This document shows positions 44,065-56,820 of a stretch of 64,000 nucleotides of DNA, one piece after another; within the stretch, counting starts at the first letter, position 1, and every line of letters starts with the position of its first letter. The notes under the pieces are model-generated. The model was not told the DNA's origin, searched no databases, and saw nothing but the letters and a program-made list of their open reading frames with translations. Source of the DNA: Gautieria morchelliformis. Its lineage: Eukaryota > Basidiomycota > Agaricomycetes > Gomphales > Gomphaceae. Both the position numbers and the translations under genes were made by a program. Location of the stretch: the NCBI GenBank assembly GCA_015179125.1, contig WHVA01000338.1, positions 62,001-126,000 of the forward strand. Reading direction: 5' to 3'.

Positions 44065-46843
44065 TATTGAATTCTGTACCGAGAGAATGGAAGTACCATC
44101 ATCAGTGGTGCATGTATAGATGCAATGGTCAGCCACCACTCTGGTAAAACCTATCTCTTCCACCAGGGCTTTGTTTAATCTCGCGTTCCACAACCACAGG
44201 GACTGTACAAGGCCATAAAGAGTCTTCTTCAGCCGACAGACGTAAGTCTCCTTCGCTTTCTCAATGCGCCCCTCCGGTTGTTCTATATATACCGCATCAT
44301 CTAGCTCGCCATGCAAAAACGCCGTTTTGATATCCATCTGGTGGATCTCCCAATCCATAGCGGCTCCGATGTGCAGTATCGCTTGCATGGACTCCATTCT
44401 TGTGACGGGAGTGAAGGTGTCTGTGTAGTCTATACCGGCCCTCTGGACAAACCCTTTTGCCACCACACGGGACTTGAACCTCTTTGGGGTGCCGCTCATG
44501 TCCTGTTTTTGCAGGAATGCCCACTTTGATGGGATGACACGACGACTGTCAGGGACCTCGGTTTGTGGGACAATATCCCACACGCCGTGTTGCGACAGTG
44601 AGCGCATCTCATCGGTCATACTCGTCTCCCACTGTGGGGCATCTGACCTCCGTAGGATCTCTCGGTAGGTCTTGGGGTCATCCACCTCTCCGGCATACCA
44701 CCATTCCTCCTCTGACTCAGCCACAAACACACCCACCTCCTCATGGTCTAATGGTGAACCCCCTCCAACGTGTGCCTTGTTCTCTTGCATCTCCCTGAGG
44801 GTCTTGTCCATTACAGACTCATATGACAGGCCTCTCATCGCAGTGCCCGCAGCGGACGCTTTTGGAATGTGGGCAGAACGACACGGGATCGTCTCTGTGG
44901 GTGCATCGGTCAGTTCCTCATGTTCATCGGCATCATCGGCGTCAGTATGGTCAGGGTCATTGACCTCAGGTTCAAGGACAGGGATCGCATCTGCGTTTGC
45001 AATGACCCCTGGGAGCAGTTTCCTGGGGCGGGAATCTTGGCTCTCTGCAAAGACCACGTTCTGAGTGACATGGATCTTGCAGGACAGTCGCTCCAGACAG
45101 CGGTAAGCTTTTGATGTCTCTGAATAGCTGACCAGAACACATTCAACAGACTGGTTGTAGATTTTGGGATTATCACCAGCAATGTGTACCCATGTCCGGC
45201 ACCCAAGCTCCCTTAAGTGCAAGATATCTGGGTGCACGCCGAACCACATCTCATACGGTGTCACCCCTTTTAGGGTCCTGGTATGTGTCCTGTTCTTCAG
45301 GTAGGCAGCAGCTCTTACCAATTCAGCCCACAGGCTCAGAGGTAACTTGGCATCTGATCTGATTGCATGGGTGCGGTTCATTATGGTACGGTGACATCTC
45401 TCTGCATGACCATTCTCTGCTGAGGTGTAAGGGGCAGTCGTTTGATGGCGGAATGCCTTCACGCCTTAGGTATGATTAGAACTCATCGGAGGTGTATTCC
45501 CCCCCATTATCGGTGCGAAAGGTGTGTACCTTCTCGTTGCTCTCCCTCTCGACCAGTGCAAGCTAGTCCTTGAAAACAACAGCCACGTCCGACTTCTTCT
45601 TAAGTGGGAATAGCCATGACATGCATGAGTAGTCATCAATAAAGTTTAGAATGTATCTGTCCCCAGTCATGCTGCCAACATCCTCAGGCCCGGTAATGTC
45701 CGAAAAAACTTTCTCAAGCTGCTTCTTTGCCCTCCCCCCCTTCCTGAGTTTCGGAACAGGCGATTTCGTCTGTTTGCCGATGACAGTGTTCACAAAGCGG
45801 GGGAGTGTAGATAGATCGACAGGAATACCTTCGGCCATGCCAGAATTAGCCATCTTGATAACCGAAGAGTAATTCAAGTGACCAAGCCATCTGTGCCACG
45901 TTTCAAGGTCAGGGGCAGCACGTGCGATATTTGCAGATTCAACAACAGCCTTGGGATTGTCAGATATCTAGTAAAGGTCGGTACCAATGTTGGCCCCCTC
46001 TGCCATGATTTTTCCACTGCGGGCTTTGATAGCAACATGGCCATCACTGAAGACAGTAAACAGGCCATCATTGTCCAGCTGCACAATCGATATCAAACGT
46101 AGCATAGCCTCAGGGACGTAAAGCGCGTCGTGGAGCATCAATTTCCGTCCCTTTCCACAGCGCACATGAATAGTGCCGCTACCAACGGCAGCAATATAGT
46201 GACCACCGATGCCACGTATCCTACGGTTGATGGAGACAAGGGTGGAGAAATCGGACCATATGGGGGATACATGTGTAGTGCAACCAGAATCAGTGCACCC
46301 GGGTGACAGAATGTCGCAAAATTGGATCGTCGGGTTAAAGTGAAATGCATGGACTGTGGAAAGAACCATCCCTTCGAGCGCTGCTGCAACAAATGCTCTT
46401 ACGTCATGACCCAAGGACTCAGGATGTGTGCTATAATCAGTTGGAAGTGGGATGTCATTAACACCAGGAAACGCGCTCAGGCTGACATGTGAGGTTGCTA
46501 GCGTAATTAGGAGATTGGGATATGGTACAGTCAGGGAACAGCGGAATGCACCGGTCGCTACTGGTCCTAGTCCTGGTACTGAAGTCACACTCTGACTCTA
46601 ATATTCTAGTTGGTTCGGACCTGACTCAGAGGACGTGACACTGCAATAGCCTTGCGAATCACCGTAGAGGCATGAACCTTGACAATAAATGTATGTTCAA
46701 GATATAAGCCATCATTCCCTGATTATCTGAAGAAAAGGCGTGACTTACCAGTCCATGTTAAAGTCCGAAGTAGCTCCATCAGGATACCACACATCGCTAC
46801 TACAGTTTCCCTCATTAGTGCTGGTGAACCCTCGGTCAGCCAT
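44065..46843 (-). pseudogene. Ty1/copia protease, integrase and truncated RT (copia-1)
   Basis: Minus strand: a possible first exon (46843-46749, MADRGFTSTNEGNCSSDVWY) with a GTAAGT donor. Then a protease with DSGCTTHVS near 46275, the gag-pre-integrase region (LHDALYVPEAMLRLISIVQL), an integrase core (MTGDRYILNFIDDYSCMSW near 45640, YTSAENGHAERCHRT near 45420), and RT with WAFLQKQDMSGTPKRFKSRV, then QMDIKTAFLHGELDDAVYIE. RT is cut off at 44065 before its catalytic YxDD. TAG near 46600 and breaks near 45950 and 45470 disrupt it. 45462-44059 is open for 467 codons. Confidence 0.88.
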
Positions 46844-46849
46844 CTTAAG

Positions 46850-49569
46850 TATGGGGGTAGATTACACTGTTGATTAATTGCGATCAGTGTCTGCTCTTGA
46901 GATTTACAGTGACCTTATAGGGTTTAATAGTGTGCATACTGAGAAAAATTACTATTATTACAGTAATTGTAATCGGGCTATGATCGATAGCACGTCACCT
47001 TTCATAAGTACTGTGTATCCTCCAAGGTAATTTGTAATATCTAGGTGTGTAATCGATTATCAGCATGTGACACTATTACTAGAATAGGTAAGGTATACCT
47101 ACTTCTAATTATACCTGACAACCCGTGATTATGAACCAAGCTGAGTAAGCAAAATTTGAAAGCGTATGTGAATTTCATCCGCAAGGGATGGATGGAGAAA
47201 GCTATTTTCTGGGATGGATGGGGGCTAGTTGTGTCGGAATATTACTCTTCTATTAAGCATACGACGTGTGAAAGTTTGCATCCCTTTGCCCCTGTTTGAC
47301 TCGGCTTTCTCAGCCTTTTTGGGCCATGTCTCCATTTGTCTCACTGTTGGTTCTTCATTTTTGCCGTCTGACATTCGTATCGCACCCATCTTTCTTTCCA
47401 TGTGTTTACAGCTCCATGCTTGCGATGTGACCGTTTGGGGTCGATGTCCTATTGAATGGTTCTTCTTTTGTTGACCCGTCCGATCGTCGCTTTTGAACCA
47501 GGTCACCTTTTATTTCTCTTACTTTTTCTTCTTGCTTATTGTCTCTTATTTGTTTCTTTTTCTCATGACCATTGATGAGTGTATCGTCATAGGTCACAAG
47601 ACCGGTGTCATGGGTCCATTTGTCTCACTCTCTGTCATTGTCGCAGCTTACCTGTTATGTCACATGCCGGTCAACCTCCGGTTTTCTTTTTTGTTTGTGT
47701 TTCTTTGATTGCAACTAACACTCACTTGGTAAGACACACTCATCGACGCCATTACAACCTCCTGTACAAGTGGCGGACCAGGGTCGCGAAAGGTCGAACT
47801 GACAGGAAGGTGTGACAGCACCACCCCAGTCCTGACTTCTCATCTTGCCGACAAGGTAATAATACATGAAATTAGGACACCATGTGGTGTTATTAGCTGA
47901 CTATCTTGCCAGATACAGATCCATCTACGGGCCCTTCCTCGTCTCGCAAACTTGTGGTCCTTGCTTTATAGTTTAGATCAGCACGGTGTCTCCCTGCAGA
48001 CGTTTTATGCACGATGTGCTATGCGTGTAGCTGGAACCTTGATCGCCATACAAGATTCTGAAGATCATATATTCGGAGCTTGGATGAGTGAGCAAATGTG
48101 ATTGTCACCTGGGGCGTACTATGGGAGTGGTGATTCATGAGTATAGTCAGCTGCTAGCCTGTGTGGACCTCACGTTTCCCATATGATTTCTGTGGAAAAC
48201 CGTGACGCACTGTGAACAGGAGTCTGTAGAAGTATTCAAATGGACTGGTAAAAACGATTATGTGTCGATGTGCGAAGGTACTTTCATTTCTTTCGGTGGA
48301 GGGTGGGTTTCGGTCTTTCATTGGTAATCTCTCCCTTGCATCTCATACCGTTCCTCAGCGAGGGGAAGTATGGGCTTTATTTAGACGCGAACCTCATTGA
48401 CGTTCATATCATTGCCTGTCGTTGTCACCGCTTACGTGCCCATGTCATGTTGCCTCCCATCTTGCTCTTTAAACATACATTGTTGTCCGTTCTCCTATGA
48501 CAGTGCGATCACTGAATCTCGCTGTTTGCTGTTCCATGCCTTTCTGTCAGATTTCCCCTCTTTGGGTGTAAACACTTTCTGTCTGTCTGTGTCTCGGACT
48601 TTACGTGTTCCGAGACATACATCCTTCTTATACTTCTGGATCATCTTTTGTCATTTGTTGCATAGTACCTGGGCTTATGATGTCATTCCCACTGGTGTGT
48701 CTAATGCATTGCATGTCCAGAGTTGAACCTGAATCGACCTATACCTGTTTGCAGCATATCTTTATCCATGTTTTGGTACCATGTGACCTGTGTCTCGATT
48801 GTTTCACGGCTTCCGATGGCTGTCGGTGTTATATTGTTTCACAGCGTTGATATCTTTAGCTGCCTTTTCGTATCGTGTCTCACCTTCATAAACATGGTGT
48901 CTCCATTGTTTCCTTTTCCTGTTTTGTCCTATGATGTCTACAGATTCTGTCGTCTATCATGGGGGCTTCTTACACATCCTTTGTTTGTGTTTTTCCGATT
49001 TGTCACGTACATTGACCCGTGCGTTCCTCTCATGGGATCCACTGACACCATTCTGCCAATCCCATCTGACAGTTATGTTCCTCTCCCATATTTTCCAGTA
49101 ATCGTGATTTGTTAACGCGTGACCCTCGTGTCTGATTGCGCTGCCATGTCCTTTGCTGTTTCTTGCCTCATACCATCAGAGTGTCAGTGCATGTGTATAG
49201 TCTTCCCTTGACATTGGCGATTGTCAGACAAGTCGGCAACACCTCTGTTATCTTCACCCATTTTGAGTCATCTCCAGACCCTGTGGTTTTCACAGGAGGC
49301 ATTCTTCCTGCATTCATGGCTGGGTTTCTTACTCATCCTTTCTTTGACTATTTCCAATACATCACGTACATTGTTCTGCACATTCCTCTCATGGGATACA
49401 CTGTTGGTCACTTGCAGATGAATTGGAGTGCTTCGAGCGTGAAGACCGATGCTTTCATTCCCCATTTCTGTTGGTGCGTATTGTCAGGTGTATGTTCCAC
49501 CCTGACAAGTCGTCAAGACCTCTTTTCCAAAAGACTCTCGCTTCGGCGAGGCTTGTATATAATAAAGAT
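46850..49569. other. Noncoding region with diverged internal repeats
   Basis: No gene motif. Related stretches at about 48960-49050 and 49310-49400 share TCACGTACATTG and CCTCTCATGGGAT. Others at about 47630-47670 and 48405-48450 share TCATTG...GCTTAC...GTCACATG/GTCATGT. The right edge read on the minus strand (TCTTTATTATATACAAGCC preceded by A, then the hairpin GCCTCGCCGAAGCGAG) resembles a Helitron 5' end, but no matching 3' end is certain. Confidence 0.4.
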
Positions 49570-51117
49570 TCTGAGGGCAGGGAGGAGTCAACTACTTAGT
49601 CAGGACTAATATAAATGAGATTAAGGGGTTGGAGTCAAGTGGTTAACAGTATGGTGGAGAGCTCAAGCAGTGTTCTAGTGAGAGATAAGAGCAATGTTCT
49701 AGCGTTCTGGAATTAAGCAATGTTCTTAGTGCAATACGAGTTGAGGAGGAAACAATAATAGTCCAAAGAAGCTTATAACTCGAAGCTCTAGGGAAAAAGA
49801 TTGTTAAGTCGCTTGTTTATTCGTATCTAGAGTCCAAGTATTTAAGCAGTGTAGGATAGGAGGAAATAATCATGTGTGAGTGTAATAATCATGTGAAATA
49901 TGATGCTACTTAGGGGATGGGAGCATAATGATGTCAACAGTGATGCAACAGCTCCTATGTGGCTAATCTCTTCATAAATGATGGAGATGATGCAATAAAT
50001 GATGTCAGACCAGTGGAATGACGACTCGACTCGATAATAGGCATGAAAATGAACTCTTAACTCAATGGTATGCATGTCTGCACCTCGACTCGATGTTTGA
50101 CTCATGGTATGCATGTATGTGCCTCGACTCGACTTGGAATGATGGGAAAATAAGGTGAGTGATAAGAGAAATGAGAAGTCAGATTGTCCTGATTGAAACT
50201 GTCCTTCCTCCTCCAATAACAATTCAGACGTGGTGTCGATGGCCAGTCCGCCATACGGACTGGCCCTCTACACCATGCCTGTACAGCCGACTGACTAGCA
50301 TGACGTCTTGGTGTGGTGCGAGTTTCGTGCCCAATAGAGCATAGTCTAGATCAATAAATCTCTCATCTCTGAGACAGTGGTTAACTCAGGGTTATGCAAC
50401 AAGGCACTTGGGGCCATGGGAGACACTTCTTTGGATCGCATTAGATTGCCACGGCTGAGTCGTGCTACGATTCGTCCAATCTGGACCCAACTGATCAAGT
50501 TCAAGGAGCTGATGCTGGCAAGTTGACACCTCACGGCTGCGTAGTCTTATAACAGTTTCGAGGCTGAATAAACCCTTGGGACGGTGCAAGGAAATAACCA
50601 TGAGACTATTGAGCGGTCTTGTCATATCTCAGAACCATGTTGTCGAGGAAATAGCAGCTGGAATTGCGATAATACGAGATGGATGCTGCTGCAACCCGAG
50701 GTGTAATTTCGCCTCGCATGTCCTAGAATGACAAGACATACTCTTCAGGCAGCCACCACGCCAAACAATGCATAATGACATTACACTCTAGGAACAAAAC
50801 AGACTTCTCACCAATCCCTCGGGGACTAATCCAAAGTACTGACAGTGAGGTTGCAAAGTGAGAACGGACTGACATGATCTGCAGTAGCAGAAATGTCCGA
50901 TCCAGTCTACTAGAGGACCCACATGACTCTAAGGACTTCATAAGAGTCAAAACTTTCTTTGACGGACTTAGCTAAAGATATAACAAGACTTGGTATAACT
51001 GACACATACGTCCAGCGGCAAGGTAAGCAGTATTGTTGTTGACATTCTTCACATCCAGAAGATCGGGAGAGGAGTCAGCTGCATCCTCTATGGCAGCGCA
51101 GGAGTAATAGCCATCGT
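49570..51117. other. Unassigned region downstream of copia-2 gag
   Basis: No pol motif is visible, although the position suggests decayed copia sequence. CTCGACTCGA-type and GGTATGCATGT repeats occur near 50025-50140. A GGCCAGTCCG...CGGACTGGCC inverted pair is at 50239-50265. Element boundaries were not found. Confidence 0.4.
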
Positions 51118-51897
51118 TTAGATGAGATTCATCAGCAAGAGACTGTTCAATATCGACAGCAAGGTTTGCAGTCGCAGTATCAGAGTCGGAAGAGTCTCAG
51201 CCGCATTCGATTTTTCAGTCTTCCTTTTCTTGCCATCCTTCTTCTTTTGAGCTTCTTTGAACCAGTCTGGAGCCCTGTCTTCAGTACCCCCCTTTCTCGA
51301 GATGGTTCTTCTCACGCGTGCCGAGAGTGATCGTCTCGATGACCTCCCGCTTGCTAGGGGGAGTTTTTGCGCTGGAGAAGGCGGCTAGCAGGTGCTTTCG
51401 AACCCAATCCAGCTGGGTATTTTGTAGAGCATTCATCAAGACGAGGATAGTGAACTCAGCCTGAGTAGGAGCTTTGCCACCCTCGTAGAGGTCCGAACTG
51501 AAGTCCTCTATCTCAGAGATGGTGCGGGCAGTTCTGGGGAGTTCAGAGAATTTGGCAGACATAGGGGAGGTGATCACATTGATCTTCGTGATCATCCCAC
51601 CATGGTGAGCTTCAGCTTTCAGCTTGTCCCAGGCTTCCTTCGCGGTTAAGGTGGGATCAAGGAGGCGGCGCGAAGGGAGTTATGAACATGTTTGCTGAGA
51701 GTACCAACAATGCAAATGTTAATCTGTCTCCACTCAGAGCGTTTCTTCGTGTCGGTCGGTTCGTCAATGGATCCTTCAATGAAACCCATGAATCCGGACT
51801 CCATGAACGCGAACTCCATGTCCCGGTACCACTGCATCCAGGTACCCTCCCTCAGCTTCTCAACATCTTTAATCCGGACATTATACTCGAGGACCAT
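51118..51897 (-). pseudogene. Ty1/copia gag fragment (copia-2)
   Basis: From ATG at 51897: VLEYNVRIKDVEKLREGTWM and MEFAFMESGFMGFIEGSIDE, with HVHNSLRAASLIPP, then after a frameshift near 51650 LTAKEAWDKLKAEAHH and FTILVLMNALQ...WVRKHLLAAF. This is typical copia gag layout. A Lys-rich tail ends near 51118. No zinc knuckle or pol was found. It differs clearly from copia-3 gag. Confidence 0.8.
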
Positions 51898-52282
51898 TGT
51901 GAGTTGGTAGCGTGTGGGGAAATGGAGTGGGTATATGCGTCGAAAGAAAGTGGTGTAGAGTCGAGTGGATATGTGATATGTAGACAAATGTGATCTTCCA
52001 CGCGTAGTAGTGATATTAAAACGAGGACGGAAGGCCCATAACCCACTGAATCCTGTACCGAATGGTCAGATCTCAGTCTCACAGTGGTGTGTGATAGACT
52101 GTGTATACCTGTACTGAATGGTCAGATCTAGGTACAGGTATATCAATACATATGTGTAAGGGTAACTAAGTGAAATCACATTACCTCAGTCTCACAGTGG
52201 TGTGATAGACTGAGGCTGAACTCCGACACGCATCTCAAGTACCGCACCAGCGGAGTTGAAAACATTTATCTCCCCACTCTTA
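51898..52282. other. Sequence between copia-2 gag and Tc1-like element
   Basis: It contains two copies each of CAGTCTCACAGTGGTGTG and of a GTACYGAATGGTCAGATCT motif, so it may be leader or LTR sequence of copia-2. CATTTATCTCCCCACTCT next to the element also occurs at 28864. Confidence 0.45.
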
Positions 52283-52727
52283 CAGCTGTTTCGGGTACAT
52301 AGGGCGGAGTCTGAAATACATTCCGCCCGGTGCCACTCGAAAAGATCAAGCTGTATCTCCACAGCAATTGATGATTAAGGGTTGGTACTTTGTATATATT
52401 CTGTACTATGTAGTAGCTACCCTCTGATATACAAAACCTGGCTTATTCTGAGTTATTGAATATTTGGATAATTTCACTTATATGCATCATTATGCACTCA
52501 AATTCGTTCAGTAAGGTCTGTAACTTTCTCAGATTATAGTAATATACATGTATAAATGTTGGAAATAGAAAACAATGATGTAATCTCCAGGGTATGGAAG
52601 GGGGGAGGGGTGCATGTCTGTTTGCCTTCTCCCAGCCTTTTTAGCCTTCTACATAGCCAAAGCCTCAGGTTTAAGGACTTAAATATAATATAACCTCTAT
52701 ATATACCCTAATTACATTGATGTGACA
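52283..52727 (+). repeat. Left terminal inverted repeat (445 bp)
   Basis: It mirrors 58259-58703 with few substitutions, from CAGCTGTTTC to GATGTGACA. It contains AT-rich TATATATACC at its inner side, which may serve as a promoter for the adjacent genes. Confidence 0.93.
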
Positions 52728-52867
52728 GTACCTTGCTTCATCTGCAAGTCTTGCCGGCATGATATCGTGACAGTTGCGCGACCGCCGTCATGTGACCACT
52801 ACGCGCCACGTAGTGACCTCCATCGCTGCGTTCAACACATACTAAGCTTCATTCTAATCGCTTCATA

Positions 52868-54835
52868 ATGGCTGGTATCAAGAAGAAAACTGCTAAAGCT
52901 CTCACTCCTTTGGAGCCGCCCCCTGAAAACAACCCCAAAAGTCGTCAGCGCAACACACTTGACACTGCCCTTATCATCGAAGGCAGGCCCAGCCATACTC
53001 CCTCCATTAGAATGCGTGAGGGAAGCATACCTCCTATCAAGATACCTCCTCCATCAAAGAGGAATGGCGCCATCAATGTGTCCACTGAGGCTGTGTCAAA
53101 ACTGCATTCAACGGCCAAATCCAGGGCCGACGCCGAACCTAAAGTCCCCACCACTACTCTCTCCACCACATCCAGAGCATCCAGTACTGTTGTCTCAGTC
53201 AAAGAACCCACCTCCACGAAAACGCGCCAGGCCGCTGATATCGCAGGCAAGACACACCTCAGCATGGTGCCTGAGGACGATGAGGATGAGCCCAACGTCC
53301 CCATTGCGAACGATGGTCCGGGATACGCTGAGATACTTGACATCGGTGATGATGATATCGAGTATGTGGATGAGGAGGGAGTGTCTAGCAGCGATGATGA
53401 TCGTGACGGTATGACGGAACCCTCGCCATCTCCACCTCCAGCTCCAAAGAAGAAGGGCAAGGCTGTGAGCAAAGCCAATGCAGTGGCAAAGGATCCTTTG
53501 CCTGCCCGTGCATATTTTTCTTTCTTTTGTGTTTCCTTTTTTCTTTTCTTATTTTATGCTTACTGACTAATTTTTTCATAGAGATGAAATTTCTTATACC
53601 ATTCCGTAACCAAATCGGGGTGATTGCTCATCGAACACAGCTTGTCAATCCGATGAGCACTCTTGACGAGGTGAAGGGGATGCTCCACTTTGTACTTGGC
53701 CTGTATGCGATCTCCGAAGAGAAAAGGATTGGCCTCGTAACTCATTTCTACAAGGACCCAGCAAAGCACTGCTTTGCATTGGAGACTGAGGACGACTGGA
53801 TGGCCTTGAAGGCCAAGTGGGTAAATCAGGTGGCAAAGAGGGGCGCGGAAGCCTGTATCGACATTGTTCTTCCCCTCAAGGTCAGCTTTTCTTTCTTTGT
53901 CATCATTGATTCAAACTAATATACTCTAATTCACAGTTCTTTCAATTTTTAGAAGAGGCGGTGAAAGCACAGACCGGCACCACAGGTAACCCGAAGACTA
54001 AAAAGAAAGAACTCGTCAACCCGTTCCTTTCGCAGAAAGAACCGGTCAAACCTGAAGTCGTGGACAGGCGAGCCCTCAATGCCACAAACTTGGACGGATA
54101 CAAAGCGCAGCTGGAGAAGCTGCGCGATGTCTGGACTTGCGCTCAACACGCCAGGTCAATTTGCAGGGTGCATGCCCTCAAGGGGCACCATAAGGTCATC
54201 AGAAATGAAGGGGAGCTGGTGTGGGTATTAGAATTGGTATAGTTTTGTGTTTTCTTTCCATAACATGTGTATACTCACCTATTTGTCAATAGATGGATCA
54301 TAACCCGGGCGTTGATCTCAACACGCCGCCAAATGTGGAGTATTTCAGATTTTTTCACTACAGCGCAAACCTGGCGGCATCTGACCATGCACGTCGCGGT
54401 GGAACAAGGTACACTAGCACTGAGCCCCTGCAACAGCCCGCCCCCACCCCTGCCATCAATATCAACTTCCCACCGGAAGTGTTTCAGGCGTTTCGTGCTG
54501 CCTCACAACCCCCAAAACAATCTCATTCATCGGCATCCACAATGAGTACCGCTGGTAATGCTAATACTCATGCACAGGTTGTACCAACAATTCAGGACTG
54601 GCTCATGGAGTTGAAGGGCAAGCAAGAGCTCAGTCATTACACCAGGTGGGATTTTCTGCGCAGCAGATTTGAAGCTGAGGAATGCCTCGATATCACCCTT
54701 ACACGCATTGCATGGATGTCTCTGGAGACCCTGAAGATATCCTTTGAGCTCAAAGTAGTAGATGCATTGTTTCTGATAGAGCAGCTTGAAGAGGCTGGCA
54801 AGAGGTATGGTTTTGGAGTGGGAGGTGGGCAGTAG
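52868..54835 (+). CDS. Accessory gene of the Tc1-like element, unknown function, four exons, 587 aa
   Basis: Exons 52868-53507, 53582-53880, 53937-54218 and 54293-54835 join in frame (phases 1, 0, 0) with GT...AG introns of 74, 56 and 74 nt and no stops. The N-terminus (MAGIKKKTAKAL) is basic. Residues about 40-190 are Ser/Thr/Pro-rich with an acidic stretch (IGDDDIEYVDEE). Residues about 195-215 are Lys-rich (PAPKKKGKAVSK), a possible nuclear signal. Exon 2 is a compact mixed block (MKFLIPFRNQIGVIAHRTQ to WVNQVAKRGAEACIDIVLP). Exon 3 has LEKLRDVWTCAQHARSICRV, and exon 4 VDLNTPPNVEYFRFFH and a helical C-terminus. I do not recognise a named family. It lies wholly inside the TIRs, so it is likely a transposition accessory or cargo protein. 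Confidence 0.75.
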
Positions 54836-54972
54836 GGGTCCAAGAATGCTAGACACCACTAGAACAGCATAGATAATTAGGAGTGATACTCATATCAATC
54901 TATATTTTGTGCCATTTGCAAAATTCAACACAGTACTGTGCATCACCCATGTCACTGCACTTCTGCATCACC

Positions 54973-56225
54973 TGCATCACCATTCAAAGAAAAGGCCGTT
55001 ATTGACAACAACTTGACAGAGGCTAACACACTCCCTGGAAACACATGTCGACCTTTCCCCTGCCAGAGAAGTCTCTACATTACCCAATGGACTCACAGTT
55101 GCTACTGAGGCACATCCTCATGCCCAGACCATGACAGTCAGCATATGGATTGATTTCTCATGCCGAAACTGACACCATGAACTGCACTGCACACTTCCTT
55201 GAACACATAGCATGCAGTGATGTGGGTGATGATGCGGGTGATGCGGGTTGATGCAGGTGCAGGTTGATGCGGGTGATGCGGGTTGATGCAGGTGCGGGTT
55301 GATGCAGGTGATGTGGGTTGATGATGTGGGTTGATGCGGGTGATGCGGGTGATGTGGGTGATGTGGGTGATGCGGGTTGATGCGGGTGGTGTGGGTGATG
55401 TGGGTGATGTGGGTGATGCGGGTGATGCGGGTGATGCAGGTGATGCAGGTGATGAGGGTGATGCGGGTGATGCGGGTGATGCGGGTTGATGCAGGTGATG
55501 CGGGTGGTGCAGGGGATGTGGGTGATGTGGGTGATGCGGGTGATGCGGGTGATGCGGGTGATGCGGGTGATGCGGGTGATGTGGGTGATGTGGGTGATGC
55601 GGGTTGATGCGGGTGGTGAGGGTGATGCGGGTGATGCGGGTGATGCAGGTGGTGAGGGTGGTGCGGGTGATGTGGGTGATGCGGGTGGTGAGGGTGGTGC
55701 GGGTGATGTGGGTGATGTGGGTGATGCGGGTGATGCGGGTGATGCAGGTGATGCAGGTGATGAGGGTGATGCGGGTGATGCGGGTGATGCGGGTTGATGC
55801 GGGTGATGCGGGTGGTGCAGGGGATGTGGGTGATGTGGGTGATGCGGGTGATGTGGGTGATACGGGTTGATGCGGGTGATGTGGGTGGTGCAGGGGATGT
55901 GGGTGATGTGGGTGACGCGGGTGATGCGGGTGATGCAGGTTGGTGGTGCAGGGGAAATAAAAGCTTCTGTCACCTGCATCTGAATCACCATTCAAAGAAA
56001 ATTCACAACAACTTGACAGAGGATAACATGCTCCCTGGTAACACATGTCAACTTCACCTGCCACAGAAATCTCTACATTACCCAAAGACCCACAGCTGCT
56101 ACTGAGGCACATCCTCATGCCCAGACCATGACAGTTGGTGCATGGATTGATGCTGATTCTCATGCCAAAACCAACACCATGAACTGCACCCTTCCTTGAA
56201 CACATGGCATGCAGTGATGCGGGTG
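54973..56225 (+). repeat. Direct 240-bp repeats flanking minisatellite block 1 (54973-55213, 55978-56225)
   Basis: Both copies carry ACCATTCAAAGAAAA, ACAACTTGACAGAGG, TCTCTACATTACCCAA, CTACTGAGGCACATCCTCAT and CATGCAGTGATG. Each copy leads into GATG-type repeats at its right end, suggesting block 1 and its flank were duplicated together. Confidence 0.88.
55215..55965 (+). repeat. 9-bp minisatellite (GATGCGGGT/GATGTGGGT), about 80 units
   Basis: Units of 9 bp, with variants GATGCAGGT, GATGAGGGT and occasional 10-bp GATGCGGGTT. All frames stay open because the period is a multiple of three, so long apparent proteins (Gly-Asp-Ala or His-Pro repeats) result. Confidence 0.95.
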
Positions 56226-56229
56226 ACAG

Positions 56230-56820
56230 AAGCTTTTATTTCCCCTGCACCACCCACATCACCCACATCTCTGCACTTCCACTTCATTCATGGCTTCTAT
56301 TATTTCATCACCCGCATCACCCCCATCACCCGCATCATCACCCGCATCACCCCCATCACCCCCATCACCCCCATCAGCCCACATCACCCACATCACCCGC
56401 ATCACCTGCATCACCTGCATCATCCTGCATCACCCGTATCAACCCACATCACCTGCATCATCCACATAACCTGCATCACCCGCATCTCTGCACTTCTGCT
56501 TCATTCATGGCTTCTATTATTTCCCCCGCATCACCTGCATCTCTGCACTTCTACTTCATTCATGGCTTCTATTATTTCCCCCGCATCACCTGCATCTCTG
56601 CACTTCTACTTCATTCATGGCTTCTATTATTTCCCCGGCATCACCTGCATCTCTGCACTTCCACTTCATTCATGGCTTCTATGATTTCCCCCGCATCACC
56701 CGCATCTCTGCACTTCCACTTCATTCATGGCTTCTATGATTTCCCCCACATCACCCGCATCCCTGCACTTCCACTTCATTCATGGCTTCCATTATTTCCC
56801 CTGCATCACTCCCATCACCC
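56230..56820 (+). repeat. Opposed minisatellite: CATCACCCG units and a 53-58 bp TTCATTCATGGCTTC unit
   Basis: 56290-56470 holds CATCACCCG/CATCACCTG/CATCACCCC units, the reverse complement of block 1. 56475-56810 has six to seven copies of a unit containing CATCTCTGCACTTCCACTTC and ATTCATGGCTTCTATTATTT. Block 1 and block 2 could fold on each other. Confidence 0.92.

Noticed and set aside
46850-49570. Several 60-157-codon frames (for example 49136-49609)
   Set aside because: No motifs, no mutual conservation between the diverged internal repeats, and no splice support.
55138-56205. 355-codon minus-strand frame rich in His-Pro and Ile-Thr repeats
   Set aside because: It is the 9-bp minisatellite read through; all frames are open because the period is a multiple of three.
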